This document shows, piece by piece, positions 7,079 to 15,789 of a stretch of DNA of 52,495 nucleotides (its first letter is position 1; every line of letters begins with the position of its first letter). Location of the stretch: NCBI RefSeq assembly GCF_000344135.1, contig NZ_BAOP01000034.1, positions 1-52,495 of the forward strand, read 5' to 3'. Below the pieces are notes generated by a model. That model was not told the origin of the DNA. It did not search any database and saw only the letters and a program-made list of their open reading frames with translations. Source of the DNA: Gordonia malaquae NBRC 108250. Lineage in GTDB: Bacteria > Actinomycetota > Actinomycetes > Mycobacteriales > Mycobacteriaceae. A program made the translations under genes and the position numbers.

Positions 7079-8542
7079 ATGGAACGGTTGAGCGGTCTGG
7101 ATGCGTCATTCCTGTACCTGGAGACCCCGTCTCAGGTGATGAATGTCGCCGCGATCCTGCAGCTCGATCCGTCGACTGTGGTCGGCGGCTATTCGTTCGA
7201 CAAGATGCGCAATGAGATGGCTCGCCGCGTCACCGCGATGCCGTCGCTGCGTCGTAAGCTCGCCGATTCCCTGACGAACGTCGACCATCCGGTGTGGATC
7301 GAAGACGACGACTTCCGGATCGAACGGCACGTCCACCGGATCGCCGTCCCGTCTCCCGGCCGCGTGCAGGAACTCGCGCAGATGTGCGGGCACCTCATCG
7401 GGCAGGTCCTCGACCGCAAGAAGCCGCTGTGGGACCTGTGGGTGCTGGAAGGCATGGAGGACGGCAAGATCGCCGTCATGCTCCGGATGCATCATGCGGG
7501 TGTGGACGGCGCGACGGTCGCCGACATCCTCGGTGAACTCGCGACCCGCACCCCGGAGCCGCCGGAGCTCGACGTCGAGAAGATGGCGCGCACCGCCGGC
7601 CCGGCATCACGTCGTGACATGGCCGTCGGAGGCGCCGTCAACTACTTCCTGCAACGACCGGTCGCCGCGTTGAAGTTGATCCCGAAGACGATTCCGGTTC
7701 CGTTCGAGTGGATCCGCAAGGTCCGCTCCGGTGAGGGCATGCCCGCACCGTTCCTGGCGCCGCGGACCAGGTTCAACGCGCCGCTGTCGCCGCGCCGTTC
7801 CATCGCGCTCACGCAGCTTCCGCTCGACGACGTCAAGAAGGTCAAGGACCACTTCGGCGTCAAGATGAACGACGTCGTCCTGGCGATGGCCGGCGGCGCG
7901 CTCCGCGAGTACCTGGCCGCGCACGACGAACTGCCCACCGATCCGCTGGTCGGCATGGTGCCCGTGTCCGTCCGCGGGGCGGAGGAGAAGGACCTCGTCG
8001 AGACCGGAACCAACAAGGTCACGGGCATGTTCACGCGACTGCCGAGCGACGTCGAGGATCCGCTCGAACGACTCCGCGAAGCGGGCGTGTACGCGACGAT
8101 AGCCAAGCAGCACCTTCAGGACATCGACGCCAACATCCTTCGCGGATTCGCCGAGTTCGCGCCCGGGAACTCGATGGGCGCGCTGATGCGGCTCTACGGC
8201 GATCGGCGCCTGTCAGCGCTGCACCCGCCGGTGTTCACCGCGATCGTCTCCAACGTGGCCGGACCCGCGTTCGACATGTACATGCTCGGCGGGCGCGTCG
8301 AATCCGTGTACCCGCTGGCGCCGATCTTCCACGGTCTCGGTCTCAACATGACGGTGTTCTCGTCAGCTGGGAAGCTCAATGTGGGCTTGCTGACCTGCAG
8401 CGACATCGCTCCTGACATCTCGACGATGACGCAAGCGTTCCATGATCAGCTCGATCTCCTCCTCGCTGCCGTCGAGCGCGGTGAGCAACTGCCTGAGCCC
8501 GCGTCGGAGTCTGAGTCTGAGCCTGAGCCGACGGAGGGCTGA
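7079..8542 (+). CDS. Wax ester synthase / diacylglycerol acyltransferase (WS/DGAT)
   Basis: A 487-residue member of the bifunctional WS/DGAT (Tgs) family, which transfers an acyl group from acyl-CoA to diacylglycerol or a long-chain alcohol to make storage lipid. The start MERLSGLDASFLYLE is typical of the family. The catalytic HHXXXDG motif is intact as HHAGVDG at residues 138-144. Further family blocks include the NDVVLAM segment near residue 265 and the SNVAGP block near residue 395. The C-terminus ends in a Glu/Pro/Ser-rich tail. It sits after a desaturase and is followed by a DUF1877 gene one base after its stop, so the latter two are probably cotranscribed. Confidence 0.93.
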   Translation: MERLSGLDASFLYLETPSQVMNVAAILQLDPSTVVGGYSFDKMRNEMARRVTAMPSLRRKLADSLTNVDHPVWIEDDDFRIERHVHRIAVPSPGRVQELAQMCGHLIGQVLDRKKPLWDLWVLEGMEDGKIAVMLRMHHAGVDGATVADILGELATRTPEPPELDVEKMARTAGPASRRDMAVGGAVNYFLQRPVAALKLIPKTIPVPFEWIRKVRSGEGMPAPFLAPRTRFNAPLSPRRSIALTQLPLDDVKKVKDHFGVKMNDVVLAMAGGALREYLAAHDELPTDPLVGMVPVSVRGAEEKDLVETGTNKVTGMFTRLPSDVEDPLERLREAGVYATIAKQHLQDIDANILRGFAEFAPGNSMGALMRLYGDRRLSALHPPVFTAIVSNVAGPAFDMYMLGGRVESVYPLAPIFHGLGLNMTVFSSAGKLNVGLLTCSDIAPDISTMTQAFHDQLDLLLAAVERGEQLPEPASESESEPEPTEG

Positions 8543-8543
8543 C

Positions 8544-9035
8544 GTGGGACTGCTCGCTGTCTACCTCGGCGTTCCGCCCGACGCCGACGAGCGTCTTGGC
8601 GACCTCGATCCCGACGGAGTCGTCGACTTCGTCGAAGGGCTGCTCGAGGGTGGGGCGCCGTCAGTCGACGTCGACAAGGCGTGGGACGGCCTGCATTTCC
8701 TGCTCACCGGCACCTCTGCGTCCACTCCGATCGAAGACGACGCCCTCAGCGAAGCCGTCGTCGGCGTGTACGAGTTCGAGAGTGACGACTTTCTCGGACT
8801 CACCCCGACCGCTGATCTGCCTCGGGTGATCGCGGCTCTTGAGGCAGTCGACATCGACGCGCGGCTGTCGTCGGCCGACTTCAGCGCATTCCACGCCGCT
8901 GAGCTGTATCCGAACATCTGGACCGACGACCGCGCTGCCCTCGAATCGATGCTCCGCGCCGCATTCGGCGACCTTCTCGCCGTCCACCGCCTCTGCCTCG
9001 CCGACGGCCTCGACCTCCTGGTCTCGATCTACTGA
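8544..9035 (+). CDS. DUF1877 (YfbM-like) family protein
   Basis: A 163-residue acidic protein with the DUF1877 hallmarks: a start GLLAVYLGVPPDADERL, the central block VDVDKAWDGLHFLLTG near residues 40-56, and an ELYPNIW segment in the second half. The molecular role of this family is unknown. GTG at 8544 lies one base after the WS/DGAT stop and its ribosome site (GGAGG at 8533-8537) is inside that gene, so translation is probably coupled. The gene is followed by a long repeat-rich non-coding stretch. Confidence 0.8.
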   Translation: MGLLAVYLGVPPDADERLGDLDPDGVVDFVEGLLEGGAPSVDVDKAWDGLHFLLTGTSASTPIEDDALSEAVVGVYEFESDDFLGLTPTADLPRVIAALEAVDIDARLSSADFSAFHAAELYPNIWTDDRAALESMLRAAFGDLLAVHRLCLADGLDLLVSIY

Positions 9036-9106
9036 CCTTCCCGCAGAGCTTCCCCCGCGGACGCCTGCTTCCCTGCTCGTTGAGCCGCCCCACGGACGCT
9101 GCCTCC

Positions 9107-9312
9107 CTGCTCGTTGAGCCGCCTCCGAGGCGTTGGCCGAGGTGGCGTGTCGAAGCGTCGTGAGGTGTGCTGGGGCTCAGTCGCCGGAGTGGTACCGCTC
9201 AGGCCCGACGAGGGCCTATTGCACGTCGGACGTGCTGTGCGGTACCGCTCGCGCGAGTCGGCTCGCTTCGACACGGTCCTGCGCTATCGCTCCGGTCCGG
9301 CTCAACGAGCAG
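9107..9312. repeat. Extragenic repeat element, copy A (206 bp)
   Basis: It is bounded by perfect 14-base inverted ends, CTGCTCGTTGAGCC at 9107-9120 and its complement at 9299-9312. The left part (GCCTCCGAGGCGTT through GGTGGCGTGTCGAA) and the right part (GGCTCGCTTCGACACGG through GCGCTATCGCTCCGGTCC) recur almost unchanged in copy B at 9363-9632, while the middles differ. No transposase is encoded. Confidence 0.75.
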
Positions 9313-9362
9313 TGGGGTGGCATCCTGCACGTTGGGTGACATGCGTCGGGAGGTTCTGTTTC

Positions 9363-9632
9363 CTGCTCGTTGAGCCGCCTCCGAGGCGTTAGCCGAGGTG
9401 GCGTGTCGAAACGTCGTCAGGTGTGCTGGGACGCAGTCGCATGTGAGCATCTGTTCTTCGTGCGCAAGGTTCCCCGAAATCCGGGTTTTGTGCTTTTTTG
9501 CGCGCGATCTGAGTCAGATCGGGGAACCTTACGCACGGCGCGTGTTGAAGCGAGTGCCACGGCTTGGTTTCCATGGGTCGGCTCGCTTCGACACGGACCT
9601 GCGCTATCGCTCCGGTCCGGCTCAACGAGCAG
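9363..9632. repeat. Extragenic repeat element, copy B (270 bp) with a palindrome inside
   Basis: Same inverted 14-base ends (9363-9376 and 9619-9632) and same left and right flanking blocks as copy A. The centre differs: it contains the long spaced palindrome at 9460-9536. That difference accounts for most of the 64-base size gap between the copies. Confidence 0.75.
9460..9536. repeat. Long spaced inverted repeat P2 (18-base arms)
   Basis: The arms are 9460-9477 and 9519-9536, paired at 17 of 18 positions, with a 41-base loop. The core, GGTTCCCCGA and its complement, matches the core of P1 at 3946-4018, where the loop is 39 bases. The loop contains a T run (TGCTTTTTTGC). Confidence 0.75.
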
Positions 9633-9671
9633 TGGCCCCTGCTCGTTGAGCCCTCTCCGAGGCGGAGCGTG

Positions 9672-10190
9672 TCAACCCTCGTCGAGCACCTCGTCAATGA
9701 TCTGGAGCGCGGCTGGATAATCGAGCGCGTAGGCGAGGTCGACCATTCGCAGGTACAGGCGCTCGTCTGCTTCGGCGAGCGAGGCACCCGCCGTGCCGTC
9801 GAGAATGACGGCCGCCCAGGCGCAGATGTCATCTGTGCCTACCGACGCCCGATCGAACCGAGCGAGAATCATTCGTACGGTTGCGACGAGAGACGGTGCG
9901 CCGTTCGTGCTGGTCGCCAGCGCCGCGAGGCTGTCCTCGAAGATTCGACACTGCTCACTCGACACGACGTCATTCCGGTCGGATGCGATCGCAACCGTGA
10001 TCTCCACGTCCCAAGCGAGTTCCGCGAGTGCGTCGATGAAACAGTCTGCCTCTGAGGAAGCGTCTGTGAGCGAGAGCAGTTCTGACGCCAGAGCGTACGC
10101 ATGGGGAGAACGGAGTGGACGATATCGACTGCATAGTTCGCGAACCACCTGTGCGCGGTGCCACTCCGTGCTCGCCAGAGGTTCGATCAC
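9672..10190 (-). CDS. Hypothetical protein translationally coupled to NAD synthetase
   Basis: A 172-residue protein, mostly helical by composition, beginning with the GTG-initiated segment [18 protein letters not shown] and ending [16 protein letters not shown]. No signal peptide, membrane segment or known motif is visible. The start is set by a GTGA overlap: GTG occupies 10190-10188 and the nadE stop is 10189-10187. This implies that the same ribosomes translate both genes. The upstream in-frame extension belongs to the shadow of nadE and is not used. The helical-repeat look might suit a protein-protein adaptor, but that is a guess. Confidence 0.65.
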   Translation of the reverse strand: MIEPLASTEWHRAQVVRELCSRYRPLRSPHAYALASELLSLTDASSEADCFIDALAELAWDVEITVAIASDRNDVVSSEQCRIFEDSLAALATSTNGAPSLVATVRMILARFDRASVGTDDICAWAAVILDGTAGASLAEADERLYLRMVDLAYALDYPAALQIIDEVLDEG

Positions 10191-12211
10191 CGGTCGCCGT
10201 GAAGCTCTCTGAGCCAGGCGGTGGCGGGAGCGTCGGAGGGGGAGCGCCAGTCGCCGCGAGGCGAGAGCGATCCGCCGGAGCCGATCTTCGGGCCGTTGGG
10301 CATCGCGGTGCGTTTGAACTGGTTCGACATGAACCGCTTCAGGAACACTTCGAGCCACTTGTCGATGGTCTCGCCGGTGTACTCGTTGCGCTGATCGTCG
10401 GTCATCATGTCCGACCACGGGCCGCGGGTCTTGTCGCCCCACGCCTGCCTGGCGAGGTACGCGATCTTCGACGGCCGGTATCCGAAGCGGGTGAGGTGGT
10501 ACAGGAAGAAGTCGTGCAGCTCGTATGGGCCGACGGTGTCCTCGGTGCTCTGCACGTTGCCCGCGGCGTCGGCGGGGACGAGTTCCGGCGAGATGACGTC
10601 GTCGACGATCTCGCGGAGCGCCTCGATCGTGGCGTCCGCATATCCCGACGTGGCGATCTTCCACCGAATCAGGTGCCTGACCAGTGTCTTCGGCACCGAT
10701 CCGTTGACGTTGTAGTGCGACATCTGGTCGCCGACACCGTAGGTGCACCAGCCGAGTGCGAGCTCGGACAGGTCGCCGGTGCCCAACACGATCCCGCCGA
10801 GATAGTTGGCGAGGCGGAACAGGTGCGACGTGCGTTCGCCCGCCTGGACGTTCTCGAACGTGACGTCGTAGACGGGCTCGCCGTCGGCGAACGGGTGACC
10901 GAGGTCGGCGAGCATCTGGGTGCATGACGGCCGGATGTCGAGTTCGTTGCCCGTGACGCCGAGCGAATCCATCAGGACGTGGCTGCGGGCGAGCGTCGCG
11001 TCACCGGTGGCGAAGCCGGGCATCGTGTACGCGTGAATGTCCGTGCGCGGCAGTCCGAGCAGGTCGAACGCCTGCACGGCGACGAGCAGCGCGAGGGTCG
11101 AGTCGAGTCCACCGGAGACTCCGATGACGATCTTGGAGATGCCCGTCGCGCGGAGGCGGGCGACAAGCCCCTGGACCTGGATGTCCAACACTTCGCGGCA
11201 CCGTTGGTCGCGGTCGGCGGCGCCGGTCGGCACGAACGGGAACCGTAGGACGGTCCGCTTCAGATCGTCGACGCTGTACTCGGCGTCGAGCTCGAAGGGG
11301 ATCCGGCGGATCGCGCGGGCCTGATCGGAGAAGTCGCCGACCTGGTCGCGCATGCTGATCAGCCGTGAACGTTCCTGGCGGATGCGGTCGAGGTCGATGT
11401 CGGCGACCACCAGCTGCGGGTCCAACGAGAACGTCTCCGACCGTGCCAACAGCGTCCCGTTCTCGGCGATCAGCGCGTCGCCGTCCCAGGCGAGGTCGGT
11501 CGTCGACTCGCCGAAACCCGATGCCACGTACAGGTGCGCGGCGACGTTGCGCGCCGAGTGCGACGTCGCGAGCGCTCGGCGGTACTCCTCTTTGCCGACG
11601 GTCACCGGGCTGCCCGAGAGATTGACGAGCAGTGTCGCGCCGGCGAGCGTCGCCCACGTCGACGGTGGGATCGGCACCCAGCCGTCCTCGCACACCTCGA
11701 CGTGGAACCGCAGGCCGGGGACGTCGACGGCCTCGAACACGAGGTCTGGACCGAACGGAACCTCGTACTCGCCGAGGGTGATCGAGTCGACGACCGCGTC
11801 GCGGGCAGCGGCGAAGTATCGCTGCTCGTAGAACTCGCGGTAGTTCGGCAGGTACGACTTCGGTGCCACACCGAGGACCTCGCCGTCGTGGATCACGACG
11901 GCGCAGTTGTAGAGGCCGTCGTCGATCCGCAGCGGAGCCCCGACGAGAACCACCGACGACACACGCCGCGTCGCGTCGACGACTGTCATCAGGGCGTCCA
12001 TGACGTCGTCGAGCAGCGCGTCTTGCTGGACGAGGTCGTCGACGCTGTACCCGCACAGGCCGAGCTCCGGGAACGCGACCAGCGCCGCGCCCTCATGGTG
12101 CGCACGGTTGATCAGTTCGACGGTGCGTGCCGCGTTCTCCAGAGGATCGGCGAGAGCGACGGGTGGGACAGCGGCTGCGATACGGGCGAATCCGTGTGAG
12201 TAGACCGACAC
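10187..12211 (-). CDS. nadE: Glutamine-dependent NAD+ synthetase
   Basis: A 674-residue two-domain enzyme that amidates nicotinic acid adenine dinucleotide to NAD+, using ammonia tunnelled from glutamine. The N-terminal nitrilase-type glutaminase domain has the catalytic triad Glu49 (FPELG), Lys118 (PKSYLPNY) and Cys174 (VCEDGW). The C-terminal synthetase domain has the ATP PP-loop SGGLDST at residues 366-372, and a [12 protein letters not shown] block further on. The length matches the mycobacterial enzyme. A small unknown gene overlaps its stop by 4 bases. The divergent copC gene begins 66 bases from its start. Confidence 0.96.
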   Translation of the reverse strand: MSVYSHGFARIAAAVPPVALADPLENAARTVELINRAHHEGAALVAFPELGLCGYSVDDLVQQDALLDDVMDALMTVVDATRRVSSVVLVGAPLRIDDGLYNCAVVIHDGEVLGVAPKSYLPNYREFYEQRYFAAARDAVVDSITLGEYEVPFGPDLVFEAVDVPGLRFHVEVCEDGWVPIPPSTWATLAGATLLVNLSGSPVTVGKEEYRRALATSHSARNVAAHLYVASGFGESTTDLAWDGDALIAENGTLLARSETFSLDPQLVVADIDLDRIRQERSRLISMRDQVGDFSDQARAIRRIPFELDAEYSVDDLKRTVLRFPFVPTGAADRDQRCREVLDIQVQGLVARLRATGISKIVIGVSGGLDSTLALLVAVQAFDLLGLPRTDIHAYTMPGFATGDATLARSHVLMDSLGVTGNELDIRPSCTQMLADLGHPFADGEPVYDVTFENVQAGERTSHLFRLANYLGGIVLGTGDLSELALGWCTYGVGDQMSHYNVNGSVPKTLVRHLIRWKIATSGYADATIEALREIVDDVISPELVPADAAGNVQSTEDTVGPYELHDFFLYHLTRFGYRPSKIAYLARQAWGDKTRGPWSDMMTDDQRNEYTGETIDKWLEVFLKRFMSNQFKRTAMPNGPKIGSGGSLSPRGDWRSPSDAPATAWLRELHGDR

Positions 12212-12277
12212 GCCTTCAAGGTTAGTGCCCGTGGGACGATGGACTCATTCCATCCGTCACCAGTCAGGGGTGTGTTC

Positions 12278-12820
12278 ATGTTCGGTGTCGTCAAGCGGTC
12301 GGCCGTGGTGGCCGTCGTCATCGCCTTCGCGGCCCTGGTCGCGGGTGTTCTCGCGGGACCGGCCGCCGCCCACTCTGCGCTCACCGGATCGTCGCCGGAG
12401 AACGGTGCGTCGATCGCCACGGCGCCCGACAAGGTGACGCTCACGTTCAATGAGGACCTGCAGCCCGCGTTCGCCACCGTCAAGGTGGTCGGGCCCGACA
12501 ACAACTTCTGGCAGACGAGCGAGCCGATCATCGAGGGCCGCACGGCGTCGGTGACGCTCAACGGTCTCGGCCCCGCAGGCGAGTACGAGGTGAACTACCG
12601 AGTGACCTCGGCAGACGGGCACCCGGTGTCCGGGCAGACGACGTTCACCTTGACCACGGCGGGAACCGGCACGCCGGGCGCCGCGGTACCTGCCGACTAC
12701 CAGGCGCCTGAATCCAGCGAGCACGGAATCAAGGCGTGGCCGATCATCCTCGGGGTTGTGGCCGCGGTGATCGTGATCGGCGGCGCGGTGGTGTTCACGC
12801 TGGTCAAGCGTCGTCGATGA
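12278..12820 (+). CDS. CopC-domain copper resistance protein
   Basis: A 180-residue exported protein. The signal peptide covers about residues 1-31, ending GPAAAHS, so mature protein would begin at or near the histidine of AHSALTGSSPENGA, which in CopC proteins ligates Cu(II). The beta-sandwich core follows (KVTLTFNEDLQPAF, then EYEVNYRVTSADGHPVSG, whose DGH is another copper ligand region). A C-terminal hydrophobic helix (about residues 155-175) and a KRRR tail anchor it to the membrane with the domain outside. Several in-frame starts exist (12239, 12272, 12278); I chose 12278. The copD-like gene follows 4 bases after the stop. Confidence 0.88.
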   Translation: MFGVVKRSAVVAVVIAFAALVAGVLAGPAAAHSALTGSSPENGASIATAPDKVTLTFNEDLQPAFATVKVVGPDNNFWQTSEPIIEGRTASVTLNGLGPAGEYEVNYRVTSADGHPVSGQTTFTLTTAGTGTPGAAVPADYQAPESSEHGIKAWPIILGVVAAVIVIGGAVVFTLVKRRR

Positions 12821-12824
12821 CTTC

Positions 12825-13703
12825 GTGACTCGCGCACGCGCAGCCGTCGTCGCGGCGTCGGTCGTCGCGGTGATCGTCGGTGTCGGGATCGCGGTCGGTC
12901 TCGCCGCTCCGGAGCCTTCCGTGTGGGCCGACGGCCTGGCGCTGTCGTCGGTGTGTCTGTTGCTCGGACTCGGCTTGCTCGGTTTCGTCGACGCGGAGCC
13001 GTCACCGAGCGTGATCGCCGCCGTCGCAACCGCGTGGGGCTCGACGTCGCTCGTGTCGGCGTGGCTGCAGGTGGCGCAGCGGGCGGGTATCTCCGCGGTG
13101 GATGTCGGAGTCGGCGATTTCACTGTCGGTCTGGAGACGGGACTGCCAGTGGTGGTGAGTGTCGTCGGGGCCCTCGCAGTGTTGGCCTGGGCGTGGTGGA
13201 CGCCGTCTGACGTGTACGTTGTCGGCGCGATCGCCGCGGTCGGGATTCTGTCGACGTCGGTGACCGGGCATGCCGGGCAGTCTGCGTGGATTCCCATCGC
13301 CGTCGGCGCCCACGCATTGGCTGCGGCCTGGTGGGTCGGGACTCTCGGCGCACTCGTGCTGACCGTTCGGGGACGCGGCGGATGGGCGCGGTCGCTCCCG
13401 GCGTTCTCCGATCGCGCACTGCCTGTGGTCGCAGTGCTGACTGCGACGGGACTGATCGCCGCGGTCGGGCGTATCGGGCTCGACGCCGACTGGTGGCAGT
13501 CGGGCTACGGACGTGTGTTGCTCGCGAAGATCGTGCTTCTCGCGGCTGTGGCCGCGGTGGCCCGGTGGCATCGGTCGGTGTGGGTGGCGAAAGCCCGACG
13601 CCACGGCGCGGACGAAATGTTGTCCATACGGAACGCCGGTATCGAGATCGTTCTCCTCAGCGTAGTCCTCGGCCTCGCCGCCGCGCTGTCAGTGACGGGG
13701 TAG
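12825..13703 (+). CDS. CopD-family copper-transport membrane protein
   Basis: A 292-residue polytopic membrane protein with about eight hydrophobic segments and the CopD block GAHALAAAWWVGTLGALVL around residues 162-182. The SGYGRVLLAKIVLL segment near residue 227 is also typical. It would work with the upstream CopC-type protein to move copper across the cytoplasmic membrane; direction and substrate are inferred from the family. The GTG at 12825 is 4 bases after the copC stop, so the two form an operon. No metal sensor gene is visible nearby. Confidence 0.85.
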   Translation: MTRARAAVVAASVVAVIVGVGIAVGLAAPEPSVWADGLALSSVCLLLGLGLLGFVDAEPSPSVIAAVATAWGSTSLVSAWLQVAQRAGISAVDVGVGDFTVGLETGLPVVVSVVGALAVLAWAWWTPSDVYVVGAIAAVGILSTSVTGHAGQSAWIPIAVGAHALAAAWWVGTLGALVLTVRGRGGWARSLPAFSDRALPVVAVLTATGLIAAVGRIGLDADWWQSGYGRVLLAKIVLLAAVAAVARWHRSVWVAKARRHGADEMLSIRNAGIEIVLLSVVLGLAAALSVTG

Positions 13704-13760
13704 GTGGGTCTTTCGTATGCGACCACAACGGGGTGCCCGAATGATGCGTGGCGGTGCCGG

Positions 13761-13856
13761 ACGCTTCGACTCGCTTCGCTCGCTCAACGAGCAGGATTCG
13801 ACTCGCTTCGCGGATCCTGAGCGAGCGAAGCGAGACGAAGGGCGCTCAACGAGCAG
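13761..13856. repeat. Copy of the CTCAACGAGCAG repeat family
   Basis: An intergenic stretch with CGCTCAACGAGCAG at about 13781-13794 and again at 13843-13856, each preceded by short CTTCGACTCGCTTCGC-like words. Between them lie partial inverted copies (GAGCGAGCGAAGCGAGACGA). It belongs to the same family as the elements at 9107-9652 and 19189-19273. It sits between convergent genes. Confidence 0.7.
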
Positions 13857-13886
13857 GAAAGGTGTCCGCTGCGATGTGCCGGGGCG

Positions 13887-14810
13887 TCAGTCCCAGGCGG
13901 CGAGGAGGGTGTCGAGTATCTCGATGGCGTGATCGAGGCCCGACAGGTGGCTCTGGCCGGGCATCGAGTGGAGTTCGGCGTTCGGCAGGAGCGCGACCAT
14001 GTGAGCTCCGTGCTCGTACGGGATGATGTTGTCGGCGTCGCCGTGCCACCAGTGGATGTTGGCCTGCACGTCGCCGATCCGGAATCCCCAGTCGCGGACG
14101 AACAGCTTGAGGTCGGCGAACGGCGCCTCCATGCGCCGACTGCCGCCGTGCAGGAGGTCGTCGAGGAACATCGCACGGAACTCCGGTCGCGACAGCAATT
14201 CGCGGTCGGCTTCGGGGGAGAGCCTGCCGTAGATGCTGATCGCGGGGTCGGCGATCGGGCGTGCCACGCCGAGCGCCATGCTGAGTGCTTTGCCGATCGG
14301 ACGGCCCGCGACCTTGAGCAGCGGCACGGCGTACTTGGCGATGTCGACGGCGCCGCCTTCCACCGCGTCGGGGCCGTTCACGGGCGCGACACCGCCGATG
14401 ATCGCGGTCGAGACGATGCGGTCCGACAGCACATGGGAGACGGCGAGCGAGTACGGTCCGCCGCCGGACAGCCCGATCACCGAGAACCGGTCGATGCCGA
14501 GGGTGTTGAGGACCGTCTGGAAGTCCTGTGCGAACTCGGCGATGGAGTCGTACGAGTGGGCCGTCGACGATCCGACGCCCGGTCGGTCGAGGCCGATCAG
14601 GCGGAAGCCTCGGACCTCGGCGTATTCGCGGGCCTCGGAGGGGATCTGGCGTCGGGCGCCGGGCGTGCCGTGCAGCCACACGATCGCCGGACCGTCGGGG
14701 TTGCCGAACTCGGAGAAGCCGATGCGGCGGGTGCGGGTGTCGCCGACGGCGATCGAGCCTTCGAGCTTGGGGCGATCGATGGGAATCACGACGCGCAGTA
14801 TGTCAGACAA
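13887..14810 (-). CDS. Alpha/beta hydrolase
   Basis: A 307-residue alpha/beta hydrolase. The oxyanion region HGTPGARR occurs near residues 47-54, the nucleophile elbow GLSGGGP near 113-119, an acidic GDADNIIP segment near 257-264, and the likely catalytic histidine in QSHLSGLDH near 284-292. The family hydrolyses esters, epoxides or other small substrates; the substrate cannot be told from sequence. No signal peptide. It is divergent from another hydrolase at 14872, with a shared 61-base intergenic region. Confidence 0.87.
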   Translation of the reverse strand: MSDILRVVIPIDRPKLEGSIAVGDTRTRRIGFSEFGNPDGPAIVWLHGTPGARRQIPSEAREYAEVRGFRLIGLDRPGVGSSTAHSYDSIAEFAQDFQTVLNTLGIDRFSVIGLSGGGPYSLAVSHVLSDRIVSTAIIGGVAPVNGPDAVEGGAVDIAKYAVPLLKVAGRPIGKALSMALGVARPIADPAISIYGRLSPEADRELLSRPEFRAMFLDDLLHGGSRRMEAPFADLKLFVRDWGFRIGDVQANIHWWHGDADNIIPYEHGAHMVALLPNAELHSMPGQSHLSGLDHAIEILDTLLAAWD

Positions 14811-14871
14811 ACGGTCGAGATTGATACGGATTCACAGATTCGTCCAAGGCGTCGCGTGTAGTTTCGATCGC

Positions 14872-15789
14872 ATGATCGAGTCAACAGTCGCGGGCATCCG
14901 TCGTCGTCTCGCGGAGGCTGCGGGCACCGCCCGGCGCGGCGTGGGGCACGCGCTCCGGCCGTACCCGGTCGCCGACCTGCCCACCGGCCGCCGTATCGAC
15001 CTGCCCGGCCGGGGCACCACATACGTCACCGAGTCGGGTCCCGTCGACGCGCCCGTGGTCTTCCTGTTGCACTCGGTCAGCACAACCGGACTGCTGTGCT
15101 GGTATCCGGTTGTGCCGAAGTTGGCACAGGATTACCGCGTCGTCACGATCGACCATCGTTGGCACGGCCGTGGCATCCGATCGGCCGATTTCACTCTCGC
15201 GGACTGCGCCGACGACGTTGTCGCGGTCGCCGATCAACTGGGTGTCGACCGGTTCGTCGCGGCCGGATTCTCGATGGGCGGCGGCATCGCGCAGCTCGCC
15301 TGGCAACGTCATCCCGACCGCGTCTCCGGGCTGGTCCTCTGCTCGACGGGCCCGTACTTCTCCAGCATCGATCCGCGACGGCTGGAAGCCGAACGACGCA
15401 TCGGGCGCTGGCTCCGTCCGGTGGACAAGATCCTCCCCGCACCGTCGGACGCTCGCCTCGACAACTGGCAGGGGCACCCGTTGCTGTGGGCGCTGGCACA
15501 CGTCGTGTCGACGCCGCTGAGTCATCAGGGCGACTTCTCCGCGGCCATGGCCGAATTCGATGCGCGCCCTTGGCTTTCCGACATCGACGTCCCCGCCGCC
15601 GTCGTCGTCTCGACGCGCGACAAGATCGTCCAACCTGAACGTCAGCAGCTCCTGGTCGACGGGATTCCAGGCGCGCAGCGGTTCGACGTCGACGGCGGGC
15701 ACGCGTGCTGCGTGATCGGCGCGGAGTTGTTCATCCCGGAGTTCCTCAAGGCCGTCGACGCCGTCAGCCGCGCCCGCGTGACGAGCTAG
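14872..15789 (+). CDS. Alpha/beta hydrolase
   Basis: A 305-residue alpha/beta hydrolase. HSVSTTG follows the first core strand, the nucleophile elbow is GFSMGGG near residues 132-138, the acid is probably in VVSTRDKIVQP near 244-254, and the histidine is in DGGHACCV near 273-280. The first 35 residues are an extra basic segment. The frame is open further upstream, but the protein-like sequence begins at the ATG at 14872. Its stop overlaps the convergent transporter gene's stop by 4 bases. Confidence 0.87.
   Translation: MIESTVAGIRRRLAEAAGTARRGVGHALRPYPVADLPTGRRIDLPGRGTTYVTESGPVDAPVVFLLHSVSTTGLLCWYPVVPKLAQDYRVVTIDHRWHGRGIRSADFTLADCADDVVAVADQLGVDRFVAAGFSMGGGIAQLAWQRHPDRVSGLVLCSTGPYFSSIDPRRLEAERRIGRWLRPVDKILPAPSDARLDNWQGHPLLWALAHVVSTPLSHQGDFSAAMAEFDARPWLSDIDVPAAVVVSTRDKIVQPERQQLLVDGIPGAQRFDVDGGHACCVIGAELFIPEFLKAVDAVSRARVTS

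Larger units (their letters stand above)
9036..9671. other. Repeat-rich non-coding block
   Basis: No convincing gene is present. The block holds at least four copies of the motif CTGCTCGTTGAGCC or its complement (9073-9086, 9107-9120, 9363-9376, 9639-9652, and inverted at 9299-9312 and 9619-9632). These bound two related elements, which are listed separately, one of which contains a long palindrome. Open frames here contain repeat sequence and do not look like proteins. Confidence 0.8.

Noticed and set aside
9036..9671. A CRISPR array in the repeat block
   Set aside because: The repeats are few, occur in both orientations and are not evenly spaced; there are no cas genes.
9672..10925. A 417-codon minus-strand open frame covering the gene behind nadE
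   Set aside because: Its first 245 codons overlap nadE in another frame and are Arg/Pro-rich with no domain. The real gene starts at the GTG overlapping the nadE stop.
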